Below the pieces are notes generated by a model that was given only the letters and a program-made list of their open reading frames with translations, was not told the DNA's origin and did no database searches. A DNA stretch of 64,000 nt from Myceligenerans crystallogenes (GTDB lineage Bacteria > Actinomycetota > Actinomycetes > Actinomycetales > Cellulomonadaceae), in assembly GCF_039529775.1 (NCBI RefSeq), contig NZ_BAAANL010000001.1, positions 992,001 to 1,056,000 on the forward strand. The letters are read 5' to 3'. A program made the translations under genes and the position numbers. Of the stretch, positions 35,501 to 43,697 are shown one piece after another (positions within the stretch are counted from its first letter, which is position 1; the number at the start of each line of letters is the position of its first letter).

Positions 35501-36513
35501 AGGCGCAGGTGAGGGGCGAGTTCGAGTTCGCGTCCGGTGCCCAGGGCCGGATCGACGCTGCCGGCATCCCGAACGGCGTCGTCGCCGGGAACCACGACAA
35601 CCAGTCGGGGCAGGACCCGACGCTCTACGACGAGCACTTCGGGCCCGGCCGCTACGAGGCCGCGGCCCGGAACTGGGAGAACGCCTCCTACGGCGGGACG
35701 ATGACGCCGGGCTCGAACGAGAACCACTACGACCTGTTCACGGCCGGCGGCCTCGACTTCGTGGTGGTGGGGCTGAGCTACGGCGTGACGCGCGCCGAGG
35801 CGGAGTGGGCGGCGTCGGTCCTCCAGCGGTACCCGGACCGCAACGGCATCCTGCTCACGCACGACTACATCGAGCCGTCCGCCTCGCCCGACGGGCGCGG
35901 GGCCGCGTTCGGCGGGTCGGACGGGCCGCTGCTGTACAACCTGCTGGTGCGGGACAACCCGAACCTGTTCCTCGTGCTGGCCGGGCACCGGCACGGCGTC
36001 GGGACGAACGTGCGGCCGCCGGTCGCGGACGAGATCGGGCACGGCGTCGTCGAGCTCCTCGCCGACTACCAGTTCTACACGGTGCGGGCGGACCGGCTCG
36101 GGCTGCAGGCGTTCCACGACCCGGCGACGCGGCTGCGGTTCGGGGCGTCGTTCTTCCGGATGCTGCAGTTCGACGTCGACCGCGGCGAGCTGCACGTGGA
36201 CACGTACTCGCCGCTGCTGGACGAGTTCGGCGCGACCGAGTACGACGAGGACCGGCGGTTCAACGGCCTGGAGGACAACATGGTGCTCCCCGTCGACCTG
36301 ACGAGCCGGGCCACCAGCTTCGCGACGGAGTCGCTGGTCGTGTACGACGGCCGCGAGGAGATCGGGCGGGTGGTGACGGCCTCCGGCGAGGTCGCGCGGG
36401 CGGAGTGGACCGGGCTGCAGCCGGGCCGCACGTACGCGTGGTTCGTCACGGCGGAGACCACCGGCGGCGGCCGCTCGACTGCGTCCCCGTCCTGGTTCCG
36501 CACGGCAGGCTGA
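32584..36513 (+). CDS. Large secreted calcineurin-like metallophosphatase with three repeated modules
   Basis: 1309 residues. An Arg-rich N-terminus (RRSRRRGLQVAAAAT) and hydrophobic core ending TSASA form a signal peptide, possibly Tat. Residues about 119-240, 336-455 and 468-588 are three copies of a module with GSNS, ING(H/N)R, CGxNxDD and DGxCGS, each with two cysteines likely forming a disulfide; I do not recognise it. Ig-like parts follow. Residues about 904-1200 are a phosphoesterase: YTDTQ, HTGDIIEN, GNHDNQ, LTHDY and AGHRHG, the full metal-binding set. The C-terminus resembles FN3. The substrate may be a phosphoester in the environment or cell wall; modules probably bind polymer. ATG 32584 is chosen because GGAGGGA lies 7 bases upstream. 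Confidence 0.87.
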   Translation: MRAIRRSRRRGLQVAAAATAAAVLFGGWVTTTSASAVTGAASSGTTSSAEDPLTAGKDRPGKPGTSKGSGPILTPGRGAYLEGTVTVAATPTAPGASVASLRVDGAEIPGATATHGTSALRFEVGSNSADATFGNWFEINGHRIDQPETWASERATLEVPNQYLTSGENVVVVHVGPKENTSCGTNYDDFAFSDFTLELLGETADGEENEYGYDFGDGNCGSSKKLLTAELSFFVQHDPQATTGLTAELDTTTLSNGEHELAGVTVAGADTEHDIVVNNAPAGAPRLTPADGVLVNGVQPVVAATAAGGDGGVATLTVDGDAPPATATLGGQAAVLSFDVGSNSIDDAFHNFLRVNGHRVELGGDWASRRVDVTLPGGILVPGENTIEVVTGDYPSDCGANRDDFTISGLRLTFDGAAVPGDAAASYAMGDGSCGSNESLLREAATTWTIDAPAVTAADSLGAGDATLAFGIGSNSMEARYASYLTINGNRLELTERDYVSERVEITVPNQWLLAGWNRVDLVAGTLYGTSCGDNRDDYTLSAPELRPAEGTARHVSLRAAHNLGDGNCGSSVSPEVEVDWVFHVDAPARGLLAQVRTDRLRDGEHALAATSVAGRTATRTFFTDNAGPAVTSSTPAAGERITSAVSLAVELEDASGVADGPHVTLDGDEIAVGDLVGPGLAAGEHTLRVTARDGLGNETERAITFTSAGIPDAPAELTPASGSRGVEAPVTLSARVGEPDGGDVTTTFTRAEAVTPGRAWQGEAAAVPTTLQVPGESAIGDTGAFAPGDERIVASPSSRDVTYQRFDVPARTGGPAPVLRWEGAVDPARLVTLHAWNLRTHAWDELAARRGAAGGDTALEAVVGPEHDDAGTVHAMVTGTDPFADDIDPGDPDRFADPSGYDFSMVHYTDTQYLSEGAVEHDDAAEREVWARGYTSVMDWVTRNAADRKIAYVAHTGDIIENNIRPFGPELEAQVRGEFEFASGAQGRIDAAGIPNGVVAGNHDNQSGQDPTLYDEHFGPGRYEAAARNWENASYGGTMTPGSNENHYDLFTAGGLDFVVVGLSYGVTRAEAEWAASVLQRYPDRNGILLTHDYIEPSASPDGRGAAFGGSDGPLLYNLLVRDNPNLFLVLAGHRHGVGTNVRPPVADEIGHGVVELLADYQFYTVRADRLGLQAFHDPATRLRFGASFFRMLQFDVDRGELHVDTYSPLLDEFGATEYDEDRRFNGLEDNMVLPVDLTSRATSFATESLVVYDGREEIGRVVTASGEVARAEWTGLQPGRTYAWFVTAETTGGGRSTASPSWFRTAG

Positions 36514-36527
36514 CGGCTGGGGGTGAT

Positions 36528-36591
36528 GGTCGGTCCGTTGTCAGTGCAGTCGGCCGCTCGGGCGGCCGATCGCACCGGCAACGGACCGACC
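36528..36591. repeat. Nested palindromic element (GGTCGGT type), copy 3
   Basis: Perfect 13-bp arms GGTCGGTCCGTTG (36528-36540) and CAACGGACCGACC (36579-36591) enclose a second perfect stem CGGCCGC/GCGGCCG (36551-36568). It follows the metallophosphatase stop and ends four bases before the -10 of trmB, so it can act as terminator and also occupies the -35 region of the next gene. Confidence 0.75.
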
Positions 36592-36606
36592 ACATAGGAT
36601 CTTCCG

Positions 36607-37392
36607 GTGAGTCAGCCTTCCTCGTCCTTCGAGCCGCCCCGTTTTCGGTTGTCGCCCGTGAGCTTCTCCTCCCGGTCGGGGCGGTTGACCGACGCGCAGC
36701 AGCGGGCGTGGGACACCCGGAGGGACGCCTATCTGGTGGAGGTGCCGCGGGGTGTCGGGCGGATGTCGCTCGACACCTCCTGGCGGTTCGACGCCGAGCG
36801 GGTGTACGGGCGGGTGGCGCCGCTGGTGCTCGAGATCGGATCGGGGCAGGGGGACGCGATCGTCGCGGCCGCGGGCCGTGACCCGCAGCGGGACTACCTG
36901 GCCGTCGAGGTGTACAAGCCGGGGGTGGCGCAGGTGATGGTCCGCGCGGATCGCGCGGCGGCCGAGGCCGCGGCCGGCCGCGGGGCGGTGGACGACGACG
37001 TCGCCGGCCTCCCGAATCTGAGGGTGGTCCAGGTCAACGCGGCGGAACTGCTCGAGACGGCGGTTCCGGCCGGGTCGCTCGACGAGCTGTGGACGTTCTT
37101 CCCGGACCCGTGGCACAAGTCGCGGCACAAGAAGCGGCGGCTGGTCACCCCGAAGTTCGCCGCCACCGCGGCGCGGGCGCTGCGGCCGGGCGGTACGTGG
37201 CGGCTCGCGACGGACTGGGCCGACTACGCCGGGCAGATGTTCGACGTGCTGGACGCCGAGCCCGCGCTGGCCGGCGCGCACGGCCCGCGCACGGCGGCCC
37301 CGCGGTTCGAGGGCCGGATCGTCACCGGTTTCGAGCGCAAGGCGCACCGGGCGGGGCGGGAGATCACCGACCTGACCTACACGCGTGTGTAG
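36607..37392 (+). CDS. trmB: tRNA (guanine-N7-)-methyltransferase
   Basis: 261 residues. SAM-binding LEIGSGQGDAIVAAAG, AVEVYKPGVAQVM, NAAELLE, and the family hallmark FPDPWHKSRHKKRRLV then WRLATDWADYA. It methylates G46 of tRNA variable loops. The N-terminal 45 residues are a basic/Ser-rich extension. GTG is leaderless: TAGGAT (36595-36600) six bases upstream. Confidence 0.95.
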   Translation: MSQPSSSFEPPRFRLSPVSFSSRSGRLTDAQQRAWDTRRDAYLVEVPRGVGRMSLDTSWRFDAERVYGRVAPLVLEIGSGQGDAIVAAAGRDPQRDYLAVEVYKPGVAQVMVRADRAAAEAAAGRGAVDDDVAGLPNLRVVQVNAAELLETAVPAGSLDELWTFFPDPWHKSRHKKRRLVTPKFAATAARALRPGGTWRLATDWADYAGQMFDVLDAEPALAGAHGPRTAAPRFEGRIVTGFERKAHRAGREITDLTYTRV

Positions 37393-37508
37393 CGATCCGG
37401 CGGGGGCCGTGCGCGGATCGTGTCGGCCGGGCCGCGACCGGATCCCGGACCGCGCGTTCTCCTGATAGTTTTCCGACACCTTTGGTAGGAAACGACGAGA
37501 GAAACGCC

Positions 37509-39671
37509 ATGGCCCTCGACATCGCCTCACGGCCCCCCGCGGCGCCCGGAACGGTCCGCACCGACCGCTCGCGCGGCCGCATCGAAGAGATCCACGGCCT
37601 GCGCGGGATCGCGCTCGCCCTGGTCGCGGCCTTCCATCTGTTCGGCAACGGGCGGGTGTCGGGCGGCGTGGACGTCTTCCTGGTGCTCTCCGGCTTCCTG
37701 GCGACGCGCTCGCACCTGGGACGCGTGACGCGCGGCGACCTCCGCCTCGTCGAGTACTACGGGCGCACGTTCCTGCGGCTCGTGCTCCCCGCGCTCGTGG
37801 TGCTCGCGGCCTGCTGGGTGCTGACGCTCCTCGTGGCGCCGGAGATGTCCTGGCACCAGACGGGCCGCGAGATCATCGCCTCGGCGCTGTACTACCTCAA
37901 CTGGGAGATGATCTCCGGCCAGCTCGCGTACGGCGCCGCGGGGCCGGAGGCGAGCCCGCTGCAGCACTTCTGGTCGCTGTCGGTGCAGGGGCAGTTCTTC
38001 CTGGCCTGGCCGCTGGTCATCCTCGCGTTCGGTGCCCTCGCGGGCCGGGCCGGGAGCCGCGCGACCCGGGTGCTCGCCGCCGCCGTCGTCGGCCTCGCGA
38101 CCGTGGCGTCCTTCGCGTTCGCCGTGCAGCTGTCGCGCGCCAACCAGCCCGAGGCCTACTTCCACACCGGGGCCCGGTTCTGGGAGCTGGGCGCCGGCGC
38201 CCTGCTCGCGATCGTGCTGCCGCGGGTGCGGATGCCCGCTCCGGTCGCGGGGTTCCTCGCCGCCGCCGGCCTGGCGCTGGTCGTGTCCTGCGGGTTCGTG
38301 ATCGACGGCGGGGCGGTGTTCCCCGGCCCGCTCGCGCTGTGGCCCGTGGCCGGGGCCCTGCTCGTGGTGCTCGGCTCCGTGAGCGAGCGGCCCACGCTGG
38401 TGCGCCGGGCGCTGAACCTGCGGCCGGTGACGTTCGTCGCGGACATCTCCTACGGGCTGTACCTGTGGCACTGGGTCCTGCTCGTCGCGTTCCTGCAGTG
38501 GCGGCAGCACGAGACGATCTCCGTCCCGGACGCCGCCCTGCTGCTCGGAGTGGCGGGGGTGCTGGCGTGGGCCACGCACAAGGCGCTCGACCCGCTGCAC
38601 GCCGCCGCCGTGCGCCGGTCCCGCGCCACGCCGCTGATCGCGGCCGTGGCGGCCGTCGGGCTGGTCGCCGGCGGTTCGTACGCCGGGCTGCAGGCCGTGG
38701 ACCGCGCCCAGGCGGCCGAGCAGGCGCGGATCGACGAGCTCGTCTCCGGCGGCGAGCACCCCTGCCTCGGCGCGGCCGTGCTGGACCCCGCCAAGCGGCC
38801 CTGCGAGGCCCCCGAGCTGGAGGGCGTGATGGTCCCGGCGGTCGCCACGCTGGACACCGACCAGCACAGCGTCGAGGGCTGCTGGTCCAACAAGGAACGC
38901 CCCGTCGAGCTGCGGATCTGCACCGTCGGCCCGGCCACCGGGTACGACAGGCATCTGTTCGCCGTCGGCGACTCCCACAACCACGCCCTGGCCGGCGCCT
39001 ACCAGTGGATCGCGGAACGCTACAACTGGCGCATCGACGTCGCCGGGCGCGCCGGGTGCCACTGGAACTCGCGCTCGCGCCTGGCCGCCGGGACCGAGCT
39101 GGCCGGGCTCTGCGACCAGTGGAACCAGCAGGTGACCGAGCACCTCAGGGCCATCCCGGAACTCGACGCGATCATCGCGACGCATTCCGCGCGGACGTCG
39201 GTGCAGAACGCACCCGGTGAGGGCGACGACCGGATCGTGGCGCTCGCGAACGGGCTCGCCGAGCAGTGGGCGCTGCGCCCCTCGGGCGCCACGCGGATCA
39301 TCGCGCTCAAGGACGTGCCGGTCTTCGAGTACAGCGCCACCAGGTACTGGAGCGAGGTGGTGCCGTGCGTCACGGAGGCGGGGCCCGGCAAGGCCGCGGC
39401 GGCCTGCAGCAGGCCGCGGGCCGACGTCGTCGCCGGCGACGGGCTGCGTGAGGCCGCCCGGCGGGACCCGAACGCCGTGTTCGTGGACGCCACGGACCTG
39501 TACTGCGGGCCCGAGACGTGCTCGCCGGTCATCGGGCACGCGATCGTGTACCGCGACGGGTTCCACCTCACCGGGGTTTATGCCCGGAGCGTCGCTCCCT
39601 ACCTGGGCGAGCTCTTCGCCGACGCGCTGTCCGGGGAGCCCGGCAGGGTGGTGGAGCACCGCTGGGGCTGA
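37509..39671 (+). CDS. OafA/YrhL-type membrane acyltransferase with C-terminal SGNH domain
   Basis: 720 residues. Residues about 30-380 form an acyltransferase-3 membrane domain of about ten segments (LRGIALALVAAFHLFG, GVDVFLVLSGFLATRS, LQHFWSLSVQGQFFLAWP, DISYGLYLWHW). After a final membrane segment (about 385) an extracytoplasmic SGNH part follows: block I VGDSHNHALAG (about 486) and the DGFHLTGVYA Asp-His pair near 690. Such proteins O-acetylate cell-wall glycans, teichoic acids or exopolysaccharide; the acceptor here is unknown. Two cysteines per stretch suggest disulfides outside. ATG 37509 follows GAGAGAAA. GTTTTCC and GGAAAC arms flank the leader start. Confidence 0.9.
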   Translation: MALDIASRPPAAPGTVRTDRSRGRIEEIHGLRGIALALVAAFHLFGNGRVSGGVDVFLVLSGFLATRSHLGRVTRGDLRLVEYYGRTFLRLVLPALVVLAACWVLTLLVAPEMSWHQTGREIIASALYYLNWEMISGQLAYGAAGPEASPLQHFWSLSVQGQFFLAWPLVILAFGALAGRAGSRATRVLAAAVVGLATVASFAFAVQLSRANQPEAYFHTGARFWELGAGALLAIVLPRVRMPAPVAGFLAAAGLALVVSCGFVIDGGAVFPGPLALWPVAGALLVVLGSVSERPTLVRRALNLRPVTFVADISYGLYLWHWVLLVAFLQWRQHETISVPDAALLLGVAGVLAWATHKALDPLHAAAVRRSRATPLIAAVAAVGLVAGGSYAGLQAVDRAQAAEQARIDELVSGGEHPCLGAAVLDPAKRPCEAPELEGVMVPAVATLDTDQHSVEGCWSNKERPVELRICTVGPATGYDRHLFAVGDSHNHALAGAYQWIAERYNWRIDVAGRAGCHWNSRSRLAAGTELAGLCDQWNQQVTEHLRAIPELDAIIATHSARTSVQNAPGEGDDRIVALANGLAEQWALRPSGATRIIALKDVPVFEYSATRYWSEVVPCVTEAGPGKAAAACSRPRADVVAGDGLREAARRDPNAVFVDATDLYCGPETCSPVIGHAIVYRDGFHLTGVYARSVAPYLGELFADALSGEPGRVVEHRWG

Positions 39672-39680
39672 CGGCGGACC

Positions 39681-39713
39681 GGCGGCCGGGCCCGGCGCCG
39701 GGCCCGGCGGCCG
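39681..39713. terminator. GC-rich palindrome between convergent genes
   Basis: Near-perfect palindrome built on GCCGGGCCCGGC twice, in the 102-base gap between the acyltransferase and VanZ genes. Likely terminates both. Confidence 0.55.
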
Positions 39714-39773
39714 GACCCGACCGGGCAGTCCTGCCTGGCCCGCCCGGCGGCGGACGGCCGTGAGCCCGGGCCG

Positions 39774-40370
39774 TCAGCTCGCCTCGCGGGCGGTGGCGAG
39801 GCGGCGGTCGCGGGCCTTGAGGGCGGCGTCGGTCATCGCGTAGATCGCGCACGCGCCGAGGGCCTGGACCAGGACGTCGTCGAACGACACCACCCGTCCG
39901 CGCCCGAGGAGCAGCTGCAGCAGCTCGTCCGCGACGGCGACGGCCGCCGCCGCGCCGAGCACCCGCAGGCCGGTCGAGAGCCACCGCCAGCGCAGCGGCG
40001 CGACGGCGCCGAACGGCGCGAGCAGCAGGAAGTTCACCGCGACGAGCATGACCTGCGGCGGCACCTGCGTCAGCCCGTGCTGCGGGATCCACTCCGTGAA
40101 CCAGGCGGTCAGGGTGGGGCCGACGTCGGCGAGCGGGACGAGGCTCAGCTCCCCGCGGTTGACCTCGCGCGTCGCGAGCGTGAGCCAGACGTAGACGGCC
40201 GCGTGCGCCGCCAGGAGGACGTCGAGGATCCAGCCGGACTCGGCGGCGCGGTCGTCCTCGGGTCCGGCGGCGCCGGACGTGGCGCCGGACCGCAGGCTCG
40301 AGTGATGGATGACGGCGATCGCGGTGGCGGCCAGCGTGATCATGAAGGCGATGGGGGCGAGGCCGGGCAT
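39774..40370 (-). CDS. VanZ family membrane protein
   Basis: 198 residues. It has four or five membrane segments; the VanZ pattern NFLLLAPFGAV and ADELLQLLLGRGRVVSFDDVLVQALG is present near residues 113-172. VanZ-like proteins are linked to glycopeptide (teicoplanin) tolerance, but most chromosomal copies have no known role. ATG 40370 follows CAGGAG. A Ser/Gly/Asp-rich loop (28-45) is variable. Confidence 0.82.
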   Translation of the reverse strand: MPGLAPIAFMITLAATAIAVIHHSSLRSGATSGAAGPEDDRAAESGWILDVLLAAHAAVYVWLTLATREVNRGELSLVPLADVGPTLTAWFTEWIPQHGLTQVPPQVMLVAVNFLLLAPFGAVAPLRWRWLSTGLRVLGAAAAVAVADELLQLLLGRGRVVSFDDVLVQALGACAIYAMTDAALKARDRRLATAREAS

Positions 40371-40542
40371 CTGCGCTCCTGGGGAAGTACTGAAACGGGG
40401 GATGACCAGCGTATCCAGGCGGGGTGCGCGACCGTGGTGGCGACGCTCCGAAGTTGTCCCCGGGCCCTTGGAGATAGTCCCAGTCGTGACCTGAGCATTG
40501 CCGTTGGCCCCGACCTGCCGGGACAGGTGTTTGCCAGAAGCA

Positions 40543-40558
40543 TGTGAGGTGCGGCACA
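40543..40558 (+). promoter_or_regulatory. CRP/GlxR-like operator upstream of acetate transporter genes
   Basis: TGTGA-N6-GCACA, nine of ten bases of the TGTGA-N6-TCACA consensus, about 73 bases before the DUF485 start. CRP-type regulators such as GlxR control acetate uptake in related bacteria, which fits the two genes that follow. No cAMP-regulator gene is in view. The rest of the 260-base gap (40371-40630) shows no gene. Confidence 0.55.
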
Positions 40559-40630
40559 TTGGGCCACGGTGCGAAGGGCGCACCGGGTGGCGGGCCGACG
40601 GCGCGCGCCGCATGGGCCAATGGAGGCGTC

Positions 40631-40975
40631 ATGAGTGAGACACAGGCCGGCAGTTCGCCGGTCGAAACCGATTACCAACGTGTCGAGAGATCAGAGGAGT
40701 TCCAGAGCCTGCGCCGGGCGTTCCGGAACTTCGTCTTTCCCATGACGGCGCTCTTCCTGGTCTGGTACTTCCTCTACGCGGTGATGAGCGTCTACGCGAC
40801 CGACTTCATGGGCACGCGCCTCGGCGGTTCGAACATCACGGTGGGCCTGGTCTTCGGCCTCCTGCAGTTCGTGTCCACGTTCGTGATCACCACGCTCTAC
40901 GCGCGGTGGGCCAACGACAGGTTCGACGCGCGGGCCACGGCCCTGCGTGAGGAGATCGAGGAGGGCGAGCTGTGA
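40631..40975 (+). CDS. DUF485 membrane protein (acetate transporter partner)
   Basis: 114 residues with two membrane segments (FVFPMTALFLVWYFLYAVMSVYA and ITVGLVFGLLQFVSTFVITTLYARWA). DUF485 proteins precede ActP-type symporters in most bacteria and probably assist them. ATG 40631 follows GGAGG. It overlaps the next gene by 4 bases (GTGA). Confidence 0.92.
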   Translation: MSETQAGSSPVETDYQRVERSEEFQSLRRAFRNFVFPMTALFLVWYFLYAVMSVYATDFMGTRLGGSNITVGLVFGLLQFVSTFVITTLYARWANDRFDARATALREEIEEGEL

Positions 40976-42612
40976 ACGGCGTCGTCATGGCTGCCGAGGC
41001 CACCAACGTCGGCAACACCTGGATCAACATCGGCATCTTCGCCGCGTTCGTCGTCGTCACGCTCGTCGTCGTGTTCCGCGTGTCCGGGCAGAACAAGTCG
41101 GCGGCGGACTTCTACGCCGGCGGCCGCAGCTTCACCGGGACCCAGAACGGCACCGCGATCGCGGGCGACTACCTGTCGGCCGCGAGCTTCCTGGGGATCG
41201 CGGGCGCCATCGCCCTGCAGGGCTACGACGGCTTCCTGTACTCGATCGGGTTCCTGGTCGCCTGGCTCGTCGCGCTGCTGCTCGTGGCCGAGCTGCTGCG
41301 GAACACCGGCAAGTTCACGATGGCCGACGTGCTCTCGTTCCGGCTGCAGCAGCGGCCGGTGCGGCTGGCGGCGGCCCTCTCCACGCTCGCCGTGGTGTTC
41401 TTCTACCTGCTGGCCCAGATGGCCGGCGCGGGCGGCCTGGTCGCCCTGCTGCTCGGCGTGACGGACCTCGCGGGGCAGGGCGTCGTGATCGCCGTCGTGG
41501 GCGCGCTGATGATCCTGTACGTGCTGGTGGGCGGCATGAAGGGCACCACCTGGGTGCAGATCATCAAGGCCACCCTGCTGATCGTGGGCGCCGGCGTCAT
41601 GACGGTGTGGGTGCTGGTGCTGCACGGTTTCGACCTGTCGGGCCTGATGCAGGCCGCGGTCGACAAGGCCGGCACGGACGCGATCCTGGAGCCGGGGGTC
41701 AAGTACGGCGTCTCCGACGTCACCAAGATCGACTTCCTGTCCCTGGCGCTGGCCCTGGTGCTCGGCACCGCGGGCCTGCCGCACGTGCTCACGCGCTTCT
41801 ACACGGTGCCGTCCGCCAAGGACGCCCGGAAGTCCGTGGTCGTGGCGATCTGGCTGATCGGCCTGTTCTACCTGTTCACGCTGGTGCTGGGCTACGGCGC
41901 GGGCGCGCTCGTGGGCCCCGAGGTCATCAAGGCCGCGCCGGGCGGAGCCAACTCGGCCGCGCCGCTGCTGGCGTTCGCCCTGGGCGGCGAGATCCTGCTC
42001 GGCGTCATCGCGGCGGTCGCCTTCGCGACCATCCTCGCGGTGGTGGCCGGCCTGACGATCACGGCGGCGACGAGCTTCGCGCACGACATCTACGCGTCGA
42101 TCATCAAGAAGGGCGAGGTCTCCCCGGACGGCGAGGTCAAGGTGGCCCGCTGGACGGTCGTCGTCATCGGTGCGGTCGCGATCGTGGGCGGCATCTTCGC
42201 CAACGGCCAGAACATCGCGTTCCTCGTGGCGCTGGCGTTCTGCATCGCGGCGGCGGCGAACCTGCCGACGATCATCTACTCGCTGTTCTGGAAGCGGTTC
42301 AACACGTCGGGCGCGCTGTGGAGCATGTACGGCGGCCTGATCTCGACGGTCGTGCTGATCATCTTCTCGCCGGTGGTGTCCGGCAAGGTCGACCCGGTCA
42401 CCGGGGCGAGCCTGTCGATGATCAAGGACACGTCGGTCGACTTCCACTGGTTCCCGCTCGACAACCCGGGCATCGTGACGATCCCGCTCGCGTTCGTGCT
42501 CGGCGTCGTCGGCACGTACCTGAGCAAGGAGCAGTCGCACCCGGAGAAGTACGCGGAGATGGAGGTCCGCTCCCTGACGGGCGCGGGCGCCGAGAAGGCG
42601 ACCTCGCACTGA
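40972..42612 (+). CDS. actP: Cation/acetate symporter (SSS family)
   Basis: 546 residues, about 13 membrane segments. FYAGGRSFTGTQNGTAIAGDYLSAASFLGIAGAIALQGYDG and LGTAGLPHVLTRFYTVPSAKDARKS are typical of ActP/MctC acetate-pyruvate symporters of the sodium:solute family. It imports short monocarboxylates with a cation. Cotranscribed with DUF485 behind a CRP-like site, so probably under carbon-status control. Ends before a strong hairpin. Confidence 0.92.
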   Translation: MNGVVMAAEATNVGNTWINIGIFAAFVVVTLVVVFRVSGQNKSAADFYAGGRSFTGTQNGTAIAGDYLSAASFLGIAGAIALQGYDGFLYSIGFLVAWLVALLLVAELLRNTGKFTMADVLSFRLQQRPVRLAAALSTLAVVFFYLLAQMAGAGGLVALLLGVTDLAGQGVVIAVVGALMILYVLVGGMKGTTWVQIIKATLLIVGAGVMTVWVLVLHGFDLSGLMQAAVDKAGTDAILEPGVKYGVSDVTKIDFLSLALALVLGTAGLPHVLTRFYTVPSAKDARKSVVVAIWLIGLFYLFTLVLGYGAGALVGPEVIKAAPGGANSAAPLLAFALGGEILLGVIAAVAFATILAVVAGLTITAATSFAHDIYASIIKKGEVSPDGEVKVARWTVVVIGAVAIVGGIFANGQNIAFLVALAFCIAAAANLPTIIYSLFWKRFNTSGALWSMYGGLISTVVLIIFSPVVSGKVDPVTGASLSMIKDTSVDFHWFPLDNPGIVTIPLAFVLGVVGTYLSKEQSHPEKYAEMEVRSLTGAGAEKATSH

Positions 42613-42658
42613 CCCGGGCCCCTGGCCCGGATCGATCGCAGGATCCCTGAGGACGAGT

Positions 42659-42708
42659 GGCCGCGATGCGTCGCAGCCGGCGGGTGCCGGCTGCGACGCA
42701 TCGCGGCC
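42659..42708. terminator. Very strong perfect hairpin (23-bp stem, 4-base loop)
   Basis: Left arm 42659-42681 (starting GGCCGCGATGCGTCGCAG) pairs perfectly with 42686-42708 around loop GGGT. Lies between convergent actP and the esterase gene; bidirectional terminator. Confidence 0.85.
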
Positions 42709-42803
42709 GCTGTCGTGAGGTCAGCGCCTGGGGGCGACCTGCTCGTGGTCGATCGGGCCGTGGGCCCGGCCGGCGACGGGCTCCCGGACCGGGCGGTCCC
42801 GCG

Positions 42804-43658
42804 TCACCCCTGAGGCACGACGACGCCGAGCCGCCGGGCCAGGAAGCTCGCGGCGGCGTCCATGGCCCGGGCCGCGGCCGGCTCCGTGGTGTGGTTGTGC
42901 TGGAACACGTGCGCGCTGCCCGGGTACGTCTCGAGGACGACCTCGACGTCCGCGGCGGCCGCGCGGGCGGCGAGGCCCGTCGTGTCGTCGAGCAGCACCT
43001 CGTGCGAGCCGGCCTGGAGCAGGAGCGGCGGCAGGCCGCGCAGGTCCGCGAGCAGGGGGCTCGCGAGCGGGTCGGCGGGGTCGGCGGCGTCGGGCAGGTA
43101 CAGCCCGGCGTACCCCGCGATGTCGGCGGCGTCGAAGAGCGGGTCGACGCTCTCCTTGGCGGTCAGGCTGGCACCCGACAGCGTGAGGTCGAACCAGCCG
43201 GAGAACGCGACGATCGCGGCCGGCAGCGGCAGGCCCGCGGCACGGGCCGCCAGCGTCGTCGCCAGGGCAAGGCCCGCGCCCGCGGAGTCGCCCGCGAGGA
43301 CGACACGGGCGGGATCGACGTCGCCGATCAGAGCGCGGTACGCGGCCAGCGCGTCGTCGACCGCCGCGGGGAACGGGTGCTCCGGGGCGAGGCGGTAGCC
43401 GAGCGAGAGCGCCCGCAGGCCCGCCCGGTCGGCGAGCGCCGCCGCGAGCGGTGCGCCCGTGTGCGCGCTGCCGATCGCGTAGCCGCCGCCGTGCAGGTAG
43501 AGCAGGGTGCCCGCGGCGTCGCCGGCTCGTGGTGGGGTGATCGCGAGCGCGGGGACGCCGCCCAGCGCGGTCTCGGTCACGCGGGTGCCGCCGGGGAGTG
43601 GCAACCGGCCGAAGGACGCGTAGAACGTGCGGAGTTCGGTGAGGGACTGCTGGTCCAT
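42804..43658 (-). CDS. Alpha/beta hydrolase, HSL-type esterase
   Basis: 284 residues. Oxyanion-hole HGGGYAIGSAHTGA, nucleophile GDSAGAG (Ser about 123) and the later GSAHVFQHN His near residue 249 define the hormone-sensitive-lipase esterase family. It hydrolyses short-chain esters; natural substrate unknown. Divergent from and 29 bases from a MarR gene whose palindrome covers the shared promoter, so likely MarR-controlled. Confidence 0.9.
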   Translation of the reverse strand: MDQQSLTELRTFYASFGRLPLPGGTRVTETALGGVPALAITPPRAGDAAGTLLYLHGGGYAIGSAHTGAPLAAALADRAGLRALSLGYRLAPEHPFPAAVDDALAAYRALIGDVDPARVVLAGDSAGAGLALATTLAARAAGLPLPAAIVAFSGWFDLTLSGASLTAKESVDPLFDAADIAGYAGLYLPDAADPADPLASPLLADLRGLPPLLLQAGSHEVLLDDTTGLAARAAAADVEVVLETYPGSAHVFQHNHTTEPAAARAMDAAASFLARRLGVVVPQG

Positions 43659-43679
43659 GGTTCTCCTCGTGCGGCAGGA

Positions 43680-43697
43680 TAGCTTCCATGGAAACTA
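43680..43697. promoter_or_regulatory. MarR operator overlapping the marR start codon
   Basis: TAGcTTCCATGGAAaCTA, an 18-bp dyad with a perfect TTCCATGGAA centre that contains the ATG of the MarR gene and follows its CAGGAT -10. It is well placed for autorepression and for control of the divergent esterase. Confidence 0.6.

Noticed and set aside
32602..36195. A 1197-codon open frame opposite the metallophosphatase
   Set aside because: No stop codons only because of high GC. The plus strand carries a signal peptide, repeated modules and phosphoesterase motifs.
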